Shown in pieces: positions 19,510 through 30,294 of a DNA stretch of 64,000 bases. How positions within the stretch are numbered: the stretch's first letter is position 1; every line of letters begins with the position of its first letter. The notes beneath the pieces are model-generated. The model saw only the letters and a list, made by a program, of their open reading frames with translations. It was not told where the DNA came from and made no database searches. The position numbers and the translations under genes are program-made. Origin of the DNA: Daphnia carinata (lineage: Eukaryota; Arthropoda; Branchiopoda; Diplostraca; Daphniidae); assembly GCF_022539665.2 (NCBI RefSeq), contig NC_081335.1:9150449-9214448 (forward strand). Reading direction: 5' to 3'.

Positions 19510-21960
19510 CAATGAAAACGAAAACTTGTGTGTTACTATTCACGCACATTTACATCAACGTAAAACAAAGCATTCGCCAAGGGAAGTCACTACAATGCCC
19601 GCATGACACGCTTTGCTATCTAAAGTTCTACTATGCTACTATTTATCCATTTCTGACAAGAGTAGCGGAGCAGAAAATTTGAAAGCAAAGCATCCCATCT
19701 GAGCATGTATCACAGACTGAGAAGCAGCAAGCCAATTTTGAGAACAGCCAAGAACAACCAATGCAACACACTTCTGGAGCGACTGGAACAGCAATACGTG
19801 CTGCAATGGCTATCTGCAAGGCCATTATCTTAAAGCGATTCCTATTGGTTGGATTGGCGTTTTACTCATAAAAAGGGGGTGTATTCCTATGTCACCAATC
19901 CTAGCATTCTAGAAGGACTGGTACAGAATTTTTTTAAAAAAGTTCGTTTGAAAAAAAGGTTTGGGGGGGGGGGGGACGGGATCTCCAAGCTCTGATAAAA
20001 TGCCGCTGTACAGATTCGCATAGATTCGATTGATAAGTGAAGTCTGTTAAGCTGCATCTGGGCTAAAGATGCTAACGGAAAGAAGATAGTGGACTCGAAA
20101 GAGAATGATTCCAACAAAGGCGAAACGGAAGCCATTCACTAGAAGAGTCCATCTTCCAAATGCAGTCGCGACGTCACATGCTGTGGCTTCTTACAAGAAG
20201 ACATAAAAATATTTAACTTTTCCCCACAATAAGCCATAGACAGCAATATGGCCAGCCACAAGTGTCTACAAGAAGTTTCTAGTTTGTAGTAACCATACGG
20301 CAAAGCCAAATGTAACTAGCCTCTGCCTCCTACATTACGCGAAAACAACAATGTAATATAGATTTTCCAAACGCTGTTTAAACGCCAACACTATTTGTTG
20401 TGAATAGGATTGTCTGACAGCTACCTGATCATTTCAAAAAATTAAACAGATACACTAAAAAAACTTCTTTACCACTTCACAGTAAAGGCATTTGCTAACC
20501 TTTGTACAGCGTGATAACTGGTTCTCAACTTATTCAGGTGTTCCTCAGTTGAGCCTTTACCATGCCAGGCATGAGTTAATGTTTACTTTAACGTCATTTG
20601 TCGGTCGATCGATTTGTCGGTGCTCAAGCTTTGAATGTAGAGCCTCCATGTTAGCTGTGAGTGTCTTCGTTTCCATCGATTCTGTCCGCAATTGTACTTC
20701 ACCATTTAAACAACATAAAGATTAACGTGTTACTAAATACTTACGCACATGTAGGCTGAAAACTTACCGGATGGACAGGCCATAATTTCGACATAATGAT
20801 AAGTACGTTTCTTTCGCTTCATTTTTTGTACAAGGTTTTGAATATTTTAGAATCCGTTGACAATAGCCACACGTAAAACTTGCTCTCCATATTTTTCAAA
20901 GTAGCTTCTCTGATGTCCGAGTTTTTTAGTGGCTGAAACTTAACATGTTCCAGTGTCTTGCCGTAAAGCTCCTTGACAGAAAAACGTACAACATGTTTTG
21001 CATAACCTTCTGAACCAGATCCAGACGCTATGCTCCATGATGTATCCATGGTACCACCCAGAGAATCAATTTGAGATGGACTTAAGTCAACGAATTCAAC
21101 AGCTAATTCTTCCAGTATCTGCTCGATTTCCACCGGAGTTATAACAAAGTTGACATCTTTGCTTTGTTGGTCGTCGCGAAAAAAGTCACTTCTCGAAGCC
21201 TCTACTTTTTATCGAAGCATGGCATAATCATGGCGACAGCCAGACAAGAAGCACTCATTTGAAGTTCGTTGGGCAGTACATCTTTGATAAGGACGCCCGC
21301 TATTTGCTGCGGAGATCTGACCTCGCTAAGAAGTGACAAAATCCAATTTCCATGAGATTTCTCGGCGAAGCATATCCAGCCTTGTCGTAAAAGAATGTCA
21401 GTAAATCTAATATAACATTAGAGCAGAGCTATGGTACCAGGGCAAGCAGATGCAAGTACGGGAATCGATGTTGAATTAGCTGACTGTTCTCTGTAACGAT
21501 GAACAAATTCCTGGCCACACTCAACTAAACACAGGTCTGAAAATGATTCCACATCAAATACTTTGGACGCGGCCAGTTGCCTAAAAAGAGCTACATCCCA
21601 TTAGATCATTTTTCAGTCTTGGACAATAATCTAATAGTTAGAAAGGTACTTGAAAGTTTGGCTCTTGCTTCTTCAGGAGGTATTTGAAACTTGTAAGCAA
21701 ATGAAAGAATAGGTTGGCATGGAAGTCCCACTGCAATTTTATGAAAGGATCTGCTAGGTGATGATAGCTCAATGTCTTTACATAGCTTCAGGAACTCCAC
21801 GTGGTTTTGTTGGCCAATGAAAACACTCTCAGCCAATGTTATACAACCTTTACAATTACAATAGTATTATTACACCTACCAATTTGATTCTACTCATCAT
21901 TACAATCACCTGCAGGCCAAACAGTCGTTAAGTGTTATTTGTGTTTTTTGCAATTTTTCA
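19510..21960. repeat. Left arm of a giant inverted repeat
   Basis: This arm is the reverse complement of 22425-25385 with many substitutions and indels. Anchors include 19657-19900 against 24970-25235 and 20300-20600 against 23320-23600. Further anchors are 20790-21150 against 22750-23120 and about 21890-21955 against 22430-22510. It carries the 3' flank and C-terminal exons of a CIAO3-like pseudogene. A run of 13 G at about 19965 lies in the outer part. Confidence 0.9.
20469..21848 (-). pseudogene. CIAO3: CIAO3/NARFL (Nar1) pseudogene, left copy
   Basis: Minus-strand exons give GCITLAES..., SIPVLASACPG, then a 57-bp GT-AG intron (21437-21381), ICFAEKSHGNWIL, VRSPQQI, MPCFDKK, DVNFVIT, YAKHVVRF and [13 protein letters not shown] second short intron starts GTAAGT at 20767, and a last exon ends YHAV...TVKW and stop at 20469. 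This is the C-terminal half of the iron-only hydrogenase-like cytosolic Fe-S assembly factor, including the C-terminal tryptophan typical of the family. Frameshifts near 21620 and 21203 (just after DKK) and missing N-terminal exons make it a pseudogene. Retained introns show DNA-level duplication and not retroposition. Confidence 0.85.
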
Positions 21961-22424
21961 GGTCTTCCTTCCTTAAGAAAAAAAAAATAATGGAAAAGTA
22001 AGATTTTTTCATTCTGATTTTCTGTTGAAGATCAAGCAGAAATGTATGCTAAATCATTATTCAATTATGAACGCTAATATGTAAATTGCCAAATTATGAA
22101 TCCAATCTGCAACTGTTACTTATTTTTACGACGTAACCATATTAAATTCAATGTAGATAAATTAAAATGTATCCTAAAATGTCCTATAATAATGGAATTT
22201 CTCTAACTGCACATAGCCCAGCATTTAGGTGCATCAATACTCTTTGGAGGTGTTGCTCTCCTTTCTACCTTTAAGGTAGTTTGATAAATTGCTCAAATTA
22301 CATAATCTAATTGATGGAAACCTGTGACATAATGAAACTTTTTACTGTTGACCTGAATAGTGGTGTCATCTCACATGAAAGTAGATTAACTGGGTACACT
22401 AAGCTACTAAAACTAAAATTATTA
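21961..22424. other. Spacer between the inverted repeat arms
   Basis: About 460 bp of AT-rich sequence without an inverted partner separates the arms. By position it could be intron sequence of the CIAO3 copies or unrelated DNA left at the inversion point. I see no coding frame, RNA gene or terminal repeat in it. Confidence 0.7.
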
Positions 22425-22534
22425 AAAAATTAACACTTAACGACTGCTTGGCCTGCAGGTGATTTTTAATGATGAATAGAATCAGAGTTGTAGGGGTAAT
22501 AATACTATTGTAAATTATAGTGGTTGTATAACAT

Positions 22535-23420
22535 CGGTTGAGAGTGTTTTGAATGGCCAGCAAAACTACATGGACCCTGAAGCTATGTAAAGACATTGAG
22601 CTATCTTCCCCCAGCAGATCCTTCAATAAAATTGTAGTGGGACTCTCATGCCAAACCTATTCTTTCATTTGCAAACAAGTTTCAAACTCCTTCTGAAGAA
22701 ACAAGAGCCAAACTTTCAAGTATTTTTCTGTCTATTGAATTATCGTCCAAGATTGGTTCCCATAGAAATCGAGCAGATACCAGAAGAATTAGCTGTTGAA
22801 TTCGTTGACTTAAGTCCATCTCAAATTGATTCTCTGGGTGGTACAATGGATCCATCATGGAGCGTACCGTCTGGATCTGGTTGAGGAGGTTATGCAAAAC
22901 ATGTTCTACGTTTTGCTGCCAAGAAGCTTTACGGCAAGACACTGGAACATATTGAGTTTCAGCCACTAAAACACTCGGACATCAGAGAAGCTTTCGTTGA
23001 AAAAGATGGAGAGCAAGTTTTAAGTGTGGCAATTGTCAACGGATGCTAAAACATTCAAAACTTTGTACAAAAAAGAAGCGAAAGAAACGTACTTATCATT
23101 AAGTCGAAATTATGGCCTCTCCATCCGGTAAGTTTTCAGCTTACATGTGAGTAAGCGTTTAGTAACACGTTAATCTTTATGTTTAAATGGTGGAGTACAA
23201 TTGCGAACAGAATCGATGGAAACGAATACACTCACAGCTAACATGGAGGCTCTCCATTCGAAGCTTGAGAACCGACAAATCGATCGACCGACAAATGACG
23301 TTAGAGTAAACATTTAATCATGTCTGGCTTGGTAAGGCCTTACCTGAGGAACACCTGAATAGGTTGACAACCCGTTATCACGCTCTACAAAAGTCAGCAA
23401 ATGCCTTTACTGTGAATTGG
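22535..23420 (+). pseudogene. CIAO3: CIAO3/NARFL pseudogene, right copy
   Basis: Plus-strand homologue of the left copy, with its 5' end facing it. It keeps KLCKDIELSSPS, EIEQIPEELAVEFVDLSPSQ, the AC-type YHAV...TVNW end and the GTAAGT splice donor after the ATCCG codon run (near 23128). The segment holding SACPG and CFDKK is deleted at about 22750. There is an in-frame TGA in GSG-stop-GGY at about 22883, and the terminal stop has become CAA. It is more decayed than the left copy. Confidence 0.82.
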
Positions 23421-23598
23421 CAAAAAAAATTTTTTAGTGTACCTGTTGAATTTTTTCAAGTGATTAACTACCTGTGAGACAATCCTATTCACAACAAATA
23501 GTGTTGGCGTTTAAACAGCGTTTCGAAAATCTATATTACATTGTTGTATTCGCGTAATATTTGAGGCAGAGGCTAGTTCCATTTGGCTTTGCCGTATG

Positions 23599-24101
23599 GT
23601 TACTACCAGACTTGCCGCGCCGATCAATTTTCCGATCTCGATCTCCGATCCGATCTTTTGAGTTTGATCGGATCGGGCGAAAGATTTGTGAAAGATTTGA
23701 AAGATCGGATCGCCGATCAAGATCGGCCGATCAAGATCGGCCGATCATTTTTACCGATCTTTTTGTACGACATCTAGCGCTCAAAATGTACACTATTTAA
23801 CGAATTTAGCATTGCCTGTCACAGCGACAGTCACTGACGGCCATTGAGGGTGAACACTAAACAGCTTCCCTCAATTGGCATTCGCAAAAATAGTAGTGAA
23901 AGAGTACCATGTGGCTGCAAAATCGACAGCTAGATGGCGAAAAGTTTGATCGCTCAAAAAGATTTGATCGCGATCATTTTTTTGGGATCGCCGATCCGAT
24001 CTCCGATCTTTCTCAAAAGATCGGATCGGCGATCATTTTTTGATCGAAGATCGGATCGGCGATCAATTTTTGATCGCGATCGCGGCAAGTCTGGTTACTA
24101 C
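23599..24101. mobile_element. hAT-type MITE 1 with 8-bp target duplication
   Basis: The element is 23607-24093 (487 bp). Terminal inverted repeats CAGACTTGCCGCG/CGCGGCAAGTCTG are perfect over 13 bp, and GTTACTAC is duplicated at 23599-23606 and 24094-24101. The left arm of the large inverted repeat gives the empty site (GTTACTAC present once, about 20287-20302 on the minus strand). Subterminal GATCGGATCGGCGATCA-like repeats are dense. There is no transposase. An 8-bp duplication with a CAG-type end fits the hAT superfamily. Confidence 0.93.
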
Positions 24102-25357
24102 AAACTAGAAACTTCTCGTAGACCCTTGTGGCTGGCCATATTGCTGTCTATGGCATATTGTGGGGAAAAGTTAAATATTTTTATGTCTTCTTGTAAAAAG
24201 CCACAGCATGTGACGTCGCGACTGCATTTGGAAGATGGACTCCTTTAGTGAATGCCTTCCGTTTCGCCTTTGTTACAATCATTCTCTGTCGAGTCAACCA
24301 TTTTCTTTCCGTTACCATCTTTAGCCCAGATGTAGATGAAGCTTAACTGACTTCACTTATTAATCGAATCTATGCGAATCTCTACAGCGGCATTTAATCA
24401 TAGCTTGCAGCTCTGGTTTTTCCCCCCTCCACTCATAATAAAAGCTTTCCGGCCATTTAAAACTCTTTCTGCACAAAAATCTAGGACCCCTATGCTAGTT
24501 GAATTACAGTCTAAGCTTTCTAGGGTAACCAGCTGGACACACTTGTGAATTTTCAAGATTCCATTTTTTTCCAGTGTTTCAGTTTAATTACGTTTAAGCA
24601 CTGCTAACGCTATATTTTTCGATTGTGCTTTATGCTGCTAGCCAATTTTTACTACAAATTAACAACTTTTATTACTGTCATAGGTTGCCTGGTAGGCTAG
24701 CCAAGAGTTAAAGAATAGAAAAGTCCAAAGGGAATTTGTGCTTTCTGAAATGAAAGCCTTCCCTCCTGTTTCAGACAAGGTCAGAGCAGCCGTTTAGCGA
24801 CTATACGACATGGAACGTCCACGTCCGTGGTTTACGTTTCTGGAAGTCTAGTCCCAGGAGGTATTTAATGTCAAAGCTTTATATATAGATGCTACACACG
24901 TGTGTGCTATACAGGTTTTCTGCAGAGATTTTTTTCAAACCACCTTTTTGTAAACGTCCGTACCAGTCTCTCTAGAATGCTAGGATTAGTGATATAGGAA
25001 TACACCCCCTTTTTATGAGTAAGACGCCCATTCAACCAATAGGAATCGCTTTAAGAGAATTCGTCTTGCAGATAGCCATTGCAGCACGTATTGCTGTTCC
25101 AGTCGCTCCAGAGGTGTGTTGCATTGGTTGTTCTTGGCTGTTCTCGAAATTGGCTAGCTGCTTCTCAGTGTCTGATGCATGCTCAGATGGGATGCTTTGC
25201 CTTCAAATTTTCTGCTCCGCTACTCTTGTCAGAAATAGATAAATAGTAGCATAGTAGAACTTTAGATAGCAAAGCGTGTCATGCGGGCACTGTAGTGACT
25301 TCCATTTGATCATTTCTGGCGGATATTTTGTTTTACATCGGTGTAAATGTGCATGTG

Positions 25358-25747
25358 TTAAGTAAAAAAGTCACATTTTATTCCGTTTTTACTCTGCGTG
25401 CAGCAGGGGTGATGTAGAGTAACGCGTAAACAAAACGTAAATAGGTCCACGATCTCTCGTCGGCTTCTCAACAGCTGCAGATGAATGCGAGCGAGTAAAA
25501 ATACGTATATAGCGCATGGAAACTTGTTTTCGGGTATAGGGGTAAATAATTTCATAAGAGTTTTCAGTATCATTGGATAGATTGCCGTCTTTCTATGCGG
25601 GTCTTCCCATCTGTTTCTTGTAGTGTTGGAAGGTTTTTTTTTCGGTAGTTGCGGTGCTGGAAGCCTCTTGTAGGCATCGCCTTCGCAGTCGCGGCTAACA
25701 CGTTTAGCGGAGGGCAATCATGGCCGGCGTGAATCGTCGTCGGCCAT
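25358..25747 (-). pseudogene. Small-protein family copy a
   Basis: ATG at 25747 (minus) starts MADDDSRRP, then an in-frame TGA, then LPSAKR, matching copy b (VAEDNSRRPSLPHFKR) and copy d (MAEDNDNRSGVPAAKR). The rest of the 119-residue frame does not resemble the other copies. The family has no function I recognise. This copy has lost its C-terminal motif and is probably dead. Confidence 0.45.
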
Positions 25748-25764
25748 CTTAGATTGTTGTTATT

Positions 25765-25875
25765 ATTGGCACAATGTTATGGCTTCCGATTGCGACTCGG
25801 GAGTCTTAGTTTGGGTTCACGCGGTGTCTGGAAATATACTGGTAGATTCTTCTTGGATTAGTGAGGTAAAATAGC
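25765..25875 (+). mobile_element. tRNA-derived SINE copy d
   Basis: ATGTTATGGCTTCCGATTGCGACTCGGGAGTCTTAGTTTGGGTT resembles a tRNA head with decayed boxes. It is followed by the family body CTGGTAGATTCTTCTTGGATTAGTG seen after copies at 27466 and 27695. Confidence 0.6.
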
Positions 25876-26639
25876 CATTTATAACGGAGGTTCGGCATCT
25901 TTGTTTTGTTTGCTTCTCGCTTTTATAGAAATGAATGAATTACTTTCAGACACATTTTAAGTTAAGTAACTTCAATGATACTTTTGTAATCTTTCGCCGT
26001 CTTCCTGAGTTCCTCAAGAAGCCTGGAAAATTCCTCAGATTTTAAATGGTAGGTTTCAAAATCACCTTTAATTAGCTTTTATTTTCTAAGTCCTACACAT
26101 GAGAAAGGATAGTGGAGAGAAATAAATGGCGCGGGAAGGGATCGAATATATGTGAAAGGGAAAAGCGGCTCGCGCGAGACAAGGGAAAATTTGTCTCAGA
26201 CACAAGGAGTTTGGGTAGAATCGGCGTTTTTCTAGTGGAAAACAAAATCTGGGGAGCTCATGACTTCGGTTTGTTCATACGCGCGAAGGGCAGAAGGAGA
26301 GAGAAAAGAACTGAATGAAATGAGGGAATCTAGAACTAAAAGGAGAAAAGAAGAAAAAGAAGAAGAAGAAAAAAAACTTAGAGGGGAGTTTCAGAAAACT
26401 CGAATTCTTAGCGTAAAGCCTAACACAGGGAATATCTTTTCCCATGCGCCGCTATAGGGTGAGCCCTTTCCCTTTTATTTTCATTTGTTACTTCTTTCTT
26501 TTTTCCTATCACGAGATGGAACGCGAAATAGATCTTGAAAATAAGAGCGGGGCGAATATCGTTGTTAGCTTGTGTATTGTTGGGCAGGAAACATATGGTA
26601 ACACACGGAGATACTTGGGATTACAAGGAAAGGCAATAT
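25876..26639. other. Purine-rich intergenic stretch
   Basis: No gene is evident. 26110-26400 is strongly A/G-rich (GAAGAAAAAGAAGAAGAAGAA) and resembles purine-rich DNA at 46745-46830 next to another small-gene copy, as well as 53100-53480. Short frames here are low-complexity translations. Confidence 0.6.
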
Positions 26640-27114
26640 TTAATTTTCTTCCGGCGGCGGTTTCGGGCGGCGGGTTTCCGGATCCAAATCAAGAATCGAA
26701 GTGAACACTTCGGTTGCTCGGTGCCATTCTTCTCGCTCGAGGAGCTGGACGAGTTCTTCCGTCCGAGCTCTTGTTAACCTGGCTATTCTCCAGCGATTTT
26801 GGAGATGGTGCTGTAGATTTCTCAAACCTGGTCCGGATGGGCGCCGGTTGTCGAGGGCTTCCCGTACGGGCCGGTCCTTTTCCTCCTCTGTTGAAGAGGT
26901 GCTGGTAGCTTCCATCACCACCACGTAATTTCCGGTGTTGTTGTCACAACCAAATCGCTTAAAATGGGGTAATGACGGTCTCCGCGAGTTATCTTCGGCC
27001 ACCTTGTGAAGTCGTTGGATCACCGTTACAGATAGAGTAGCGCTGACGATCGGCAACGTTGATGAATCGAAAGTGAATGTTCAGCGTTTAAGACGCGTTG
27101 ACTTATATAGTCAA
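26640..27114 (-). CDS. Small-protein family copy b with palindromic TATA promoter
   Basis: The minus-strand frame reads VAEDNSRRPSLPHFKR from a GTG at 27002, where sister copies have ATG. An internal ATG lies at 26915. It ends ELVQLLEREEWHRATEVFTSILDLDPETRRPKPPPEEN. The C-terminal helix and LDLDPxxRxPP motif recur in copies c and d. A palindromic TATA element TTGACTATATAAGTCAA lies at 27098-27114, about 96 nt upstream. The protein is about 120 residues, basic in the middle, without signal or membrane segments. I do not recognise it. A tetratricopeptide-like helix pair is only a suggestion from the W..A....ILDLDP pattern. Confidence 0.5.
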
Positions 27115-27465
27115 ACCTCCCATTTGTAGTTCTTCGGCTTCTCTTATTGTTGTTCTTAAAAAGTCCGAGTTTAACACTAAGTCTCTTGAGGCGTCACTCG
27201 ATTGTTTTAACAGGTGTCAGTTTCTTGACGTGGTCTTGAGGGGAATTATTTATTTCTGTGAAGGGTCGGATAGCGTTTTTCCAAGGGCGCACCACGGCTC
27301 GTTTTTCCTCCATTCCTTTTACAGCTAGTTTACTACCATTTATTAATTGAGGGAAGAGAAAGAAGAAAAGTGAAGGAAGAGTGACGAAGTGTTGTGCTTC
27401 TACAAGCGAGTGTGGTTAATTATGCGTAATTTGTGGTGATCCCCCTATGATATATTGGAAATAAG
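27115..27465. other. 5' flank of small-gene copy b
   Basis: There is no coding frame of note. Parts resemble the region upstream of copy d (47690-47960), for example a shared 'TGGCTCGTT' block and a purine stretch GAGAAAGAAGAAAAGTGAAGGAAGA. The duplicated unit therefore includes promoter and upstream DNA. Confidence 0.5.
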
Positions 27466-27635
27466 GGCGTTGGCTAGGTGGCATAACGTTACAGCCTCTG
27501 ACTGCGAGTCGGGAGTCCTAAGTTCGAATCACGTCGTGACCTTGACTAAGAAATGTTACTGGTAGAGATCTCAGGAGTTAGTGGGGTTACCTATTCCCTA
27601 ATCACAACTCTGTGGGTTGATTAACAATAAATGTT
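27466..27635 (+). mobile_element. tRNA-derived SINE copy a
   Basis: A tRNA-like head (TGGCTAGGTGGCATAACG, then B-box GTTCGAATC at 27522-27530) is followed by TGACTAAGAAATGTTACTGG and an A/T-rich tail. Head and body are shared with the copy at 27695. Confidence 0.75.
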
Positions 27636-27694
27636 AAAATTTTATTTATCCTGTTTCGAATTTTCGAATAACTCTGGGTATTGAAATCGGCATT

Positions 27695-27870
27695 CTATAT
27701 GACTATATGGCTAGTTGGTAAAGCCCTCGACCACGGCTCGGGAGTCTCAGGTTCAAACCACGCCGTGGTCATGACTAAAAATTTTTCTGGTAGATTCCTC
27801 AAGAGTTGGCGAAGCTAATTAATTCATAATTATTCTACTGTGATTATGTGATTATTAAATATTTAAAGTT
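27695..27870 (+). mobile_element. tRNA-derived SINE copy b
   Basis: A-box-like TGGCTAGTTGGTAAAG at 27708-27723 and B-box GGTTCAAACCA at 27750-27760 form a tRNA-like head. The body TGACTAAAAATTTTTCTGG and TAGATTCCTCAAGAGTT matches the other copies. It has an A/T-rich tail. Confidence 0.78.
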
Positions 27871-27920
27871 TTATTTCTGGTTGGATTTGAAATGGCTTTG
27901 ATATGTAAGATAGGGTGGAC

Positions 27921-28015
27921 ATATGTCTAGACGCAATAGCGACACAGCCCCCGACCACCACTCGGGAGTCTCAGGTTTGGGTCCCGACTCAGCCGCCGTT
28001 CACCCAATACAAAGA
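27921..28015 (+). mobile_element. tRNA-derived SINE copy c, head only
   Basis: CAATAGCGACACAGCCCCCGACCACCACTCGGGAGTCTCAGGTTTGGGTCCCG corresponds to the head of copies a and b with a drifted B-box. The body is absent. Confidence 0.6.
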
Positions 28016-28382
28016 TATGTTCTTTTCTTGGTTTTTCTTTAATAGAAATTTATTGTTTTGAACCGGCGGCAAGTGCCGGTTATAATTCCTTTTATTCCAA
28101 TTTTATTTTCTACAACAGCATGTATTTTCGTATTTGACGACGCTCTCCTTACTCTCGAATTTGAAATTTATTTTTATAGAGAAAGCTAGCGAAATATTTG
28201 CGTTCTACTTCGTTTATTCATAGCTTAGAGATAGGGAATATAATGCGAAGGGGAAAAAAAAATTTTTGTTGGAGATAGCGCTCTATACTAAGGGGAATAA
28301 GCATATTGCTACTTGGGGTGGGAGTAAATAAGGAGAATTTCTGTTGGTGGTCCTTTTCCGAGCCTTTTCATTTTACGTTGTC
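28016..28382. other. AT-rich stretch without visible genes
   Basis: I find no convincing frame, RNA gene or repeat end between the SINE head and the next small-gene fragment. Confidence 0.6.
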
Positions 28383-28592
28383 TTAATTGTGGATGCTGGT
28401 GGGGTCGCGCCTCTGCCGTTTTCGACCTGTGTCCCATTGGTCAGGCGACCAGTTGAAAAGAGGGGGGTGACGCTTCGCGGGATCCAAGTCCAGAATGAGC
28501 TTGAGGGTGTTGACAGCTCCTCCCCAATCCTCGGCGTACAGATCGGCGTTCAATTTGCGGGTGAGCGCGGCCGTCCGTTCTTCGGAGTCCAA
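28383..28592 (-). pseudogene. Small-protein family copy c, C-terminal part
   Basis: The 69-residue frame includes LYAEDWGGAVNTLKLILDLDPAKRHPPLF. This matches the C-terminal motif of copies b and d, and the RHPPLF end is shared with copy d. It continues with a basic tail NWSPDQW...GRKRQRR that the others lack. No MAEDN-type start is visible upstream, so it is probably a fragment. Confidence 0.45.
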
Positions 28593-28879
28593 TCGTCGTA
28601 GATTGGGATAGAAACCATTGGTGCAATTACTTTTTCAGCTTGCTCGCCGGCATTTAGCCACTCGGAAACTGCCTGGGATTGTTAATTGGTAGAGGTGGCG
28701 CACGGGTCCATTTTATTTCAGAAGTTTAAATTTGGAGCACGATTTGGGTGGACTCGACTCAACAAGTGTCAAAAACGTTGTGAAGTCCCTTTGAAATTTC
28801 TCGCTGATAAATACACGACGGCTGTTATGTGATCGTTGACTTTGTTTCGAAGGAAGAAAAAAAAACTTCTCTAATTCCT

Positions 28880-29263
28880 ATAACGTATTGGTAGTCTTCG
28901 ATTTCTTTGCGGGCGTCCGGTAGCATGTTGGGTTGGTAATTCTTCAGGCTGATTGAAAGCTGGCGCCACCTGTCGGGCCTCAGATTCCAAATTTATGGCA
29001 ACTACATTGTTTTCGGGAATTGGTGTTGGATTATGACGATTTCACAGTATGTCAGCGTCGATTGAGTTATCGTCATCTGAATCATGTATATCTTGAATTT
29101 CGTTGTCGAGGCATAATTGTTGTTTACTGTTAGCGTTGGCGTCCATTTTCTTTTCTGTCATCTCCAATTCCGCGGTTTACAATTCCACATTTTCCACATC
29201 CACTATTTCTAGTGGAATCTTTTCCATATCCACGTTTTCCGAATCGCTTGTTGTTAGCTCCAT
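28880..29263 (-). pseudogene. Degenerate acidic frame next to the C1 3' LTR
   Basis: From ATG at 29263 (minus) a frame with two stops reads MELTTSDSENVDMEKIP, a DSDDDNSIDADIL acidic patch and finally GRPQRNRRLPIRY. The last motif resembles basic linkers near the C-terminus of retroelement polyproteins (compare LRDRRPPLRYG in A2). It begins one base beyond the C1 LTR end and could be the interrupted target or a fragment of another element. Confidence 0.35.
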
Positions 29264-29265
29264 AT

Positions 29266-30137
29266 TGCAATAATCGGTACCCCTTCACGTCTGACGCAAC
29301 TGGGGGATTAAAGCACACACAAATACGATACTGACAACGGTCAGGTTAGTTTCTTAACTTAATATTCGGGTCATTGGTGCGTGGTGCATAGTTATGGTTT
29401 GTTAGAATCCGTCAGCCAGTCACGTCGGCTGCACGGATATGAAGAGAACAAATAGTAGAAAAGTTAGGAAGGATAAGGTGCGGAAATACTCACAATGGAG
29501 CCATGGCTTTGGCGGGGCGGAGATGCTTAGGACGCGGCGACGGGAAGAACGGCAGCGGCAGCGGTGTCGGGCGGTACAGCGGCGGGCAACGGCGTCGGGC
29601 GGTATAGCAGCGGCGTCGAAAGGGGGGGAAGCAGCGTCTCGGCTGAGTACTCGTGGTAGGGAATTTAAGGAACACGGTGGCGTGTGCACAACTAAAGTGT
29701 ATTCTTCCTCGGGTAGGACTACACGGCCCTTAACACAAGGCAACGATCGAACTTGACACAAGGTAACTACACACTTTAACAAAATATGTCTAAAACGCTA
29801 CGTAAACTACAAGAACTACGCGGTGGCAAGGTGGAAGAAGACTAAAAGAAGGCAGAGCTCAGGCGTGGGTTTTATACCACGCTTTGGGCTTGGTGATGCT
29901 AAAGTTAGCGTGGGGACGCTAAAGTTGGCATGGGTAATAAAATAGAAAAGAGGTCAAGGGGGGAAGCGAGGTCAACTGATAAGGTTGGTGTCGTTGACAC
30001 TTCGGTCAAGCGGAAAATGGCAATAAAAAGGAAAGTCGAGTAAAAGGAGGTCAATGAGGGTGAAAAACAGCATAAACAAGTATGCGAAATACTTAACTAA
30101 ATTTATTTTTAACTTAAGTTTCTCTGGAGTCCTTACA
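29266..30137 (-). repeat. C1 3' LTR (family C)
   Basis: The 872-bp LTR runs on the minus strand from TGTAAGGACT to GATTATTGCA. A TATA box in GCGTGGTATAAAACCC (about 29870-29885) is conserved in all family C LTRs seen. A GC-rich variable region of GGCGTCGG-type units lies at 29535-29630. Other copies: 36952-37451 (partial), 45878-46740, 19060-19322 (part) and a shorter relative at 54943-55298. Confidence 0.9.
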
Positions 30138-30172
30138 TGACTCCCCTCCTCGGAAGATTGCGTCCCGCAATC
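30138..30172 (-). promoter_or_regulatory. C1 pre-LTR hairpin and polypurine tract
   Basis: On the minus strand GATTGCG-GGA-CGCAATC (30172-30156) is a perfect 7-bp stem. It is followed after 18 nt containing CCGAGGAGGGGAGTCA by the LTR start. The purine run is the likely plus-strand primer. Confidence 0.85.
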
Positions 30173-30294
30173 GATTCCGTTCGCCGGGTACTAGTCACCT
30201 AGGGTCGGTCCTGTTTTTCGTCGTCGTTCATCGGCGTGGATGATCGTGGTCCCGGTTCCTCCTTGTCAATCCACAGGTCGGCTACTAAGTTCTT

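Larger units (their letters stand above)
22425..25385. repeat. Right arm of the giant inverted repeat
   Basis: Reverse complement of 19510-21960. Relative to the left arm it lacks about 470 bp of coding sequence at 22747/22752. It has gained a 487-bp hAT MITE (23607-24093) and about 480 bp near 24430-24920 that I cannot assign. Outer homology fades near 25360-25385. Confidence 0.9.

Noticed and set aside
26260-26457. Lysine/glutamate-rich plus-strand ORF
   Set aside because: Composition follows directly from a GAA-rich purine stretch; no conserved motif.
27466-27545. Possible functional tRNA gene
   Set aside because: Boxes are present but acceptor and D stems do not pair convincingly, and several diverged copies with a common non-tRNA body show it to be a SINE.
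29439-29756. Arginine-rich ORFs on both strands of family C LTRs (also near 37125, 46105)
   Set aside because: They translate the GC-rich variable repeat of the LTR and differ between copies.
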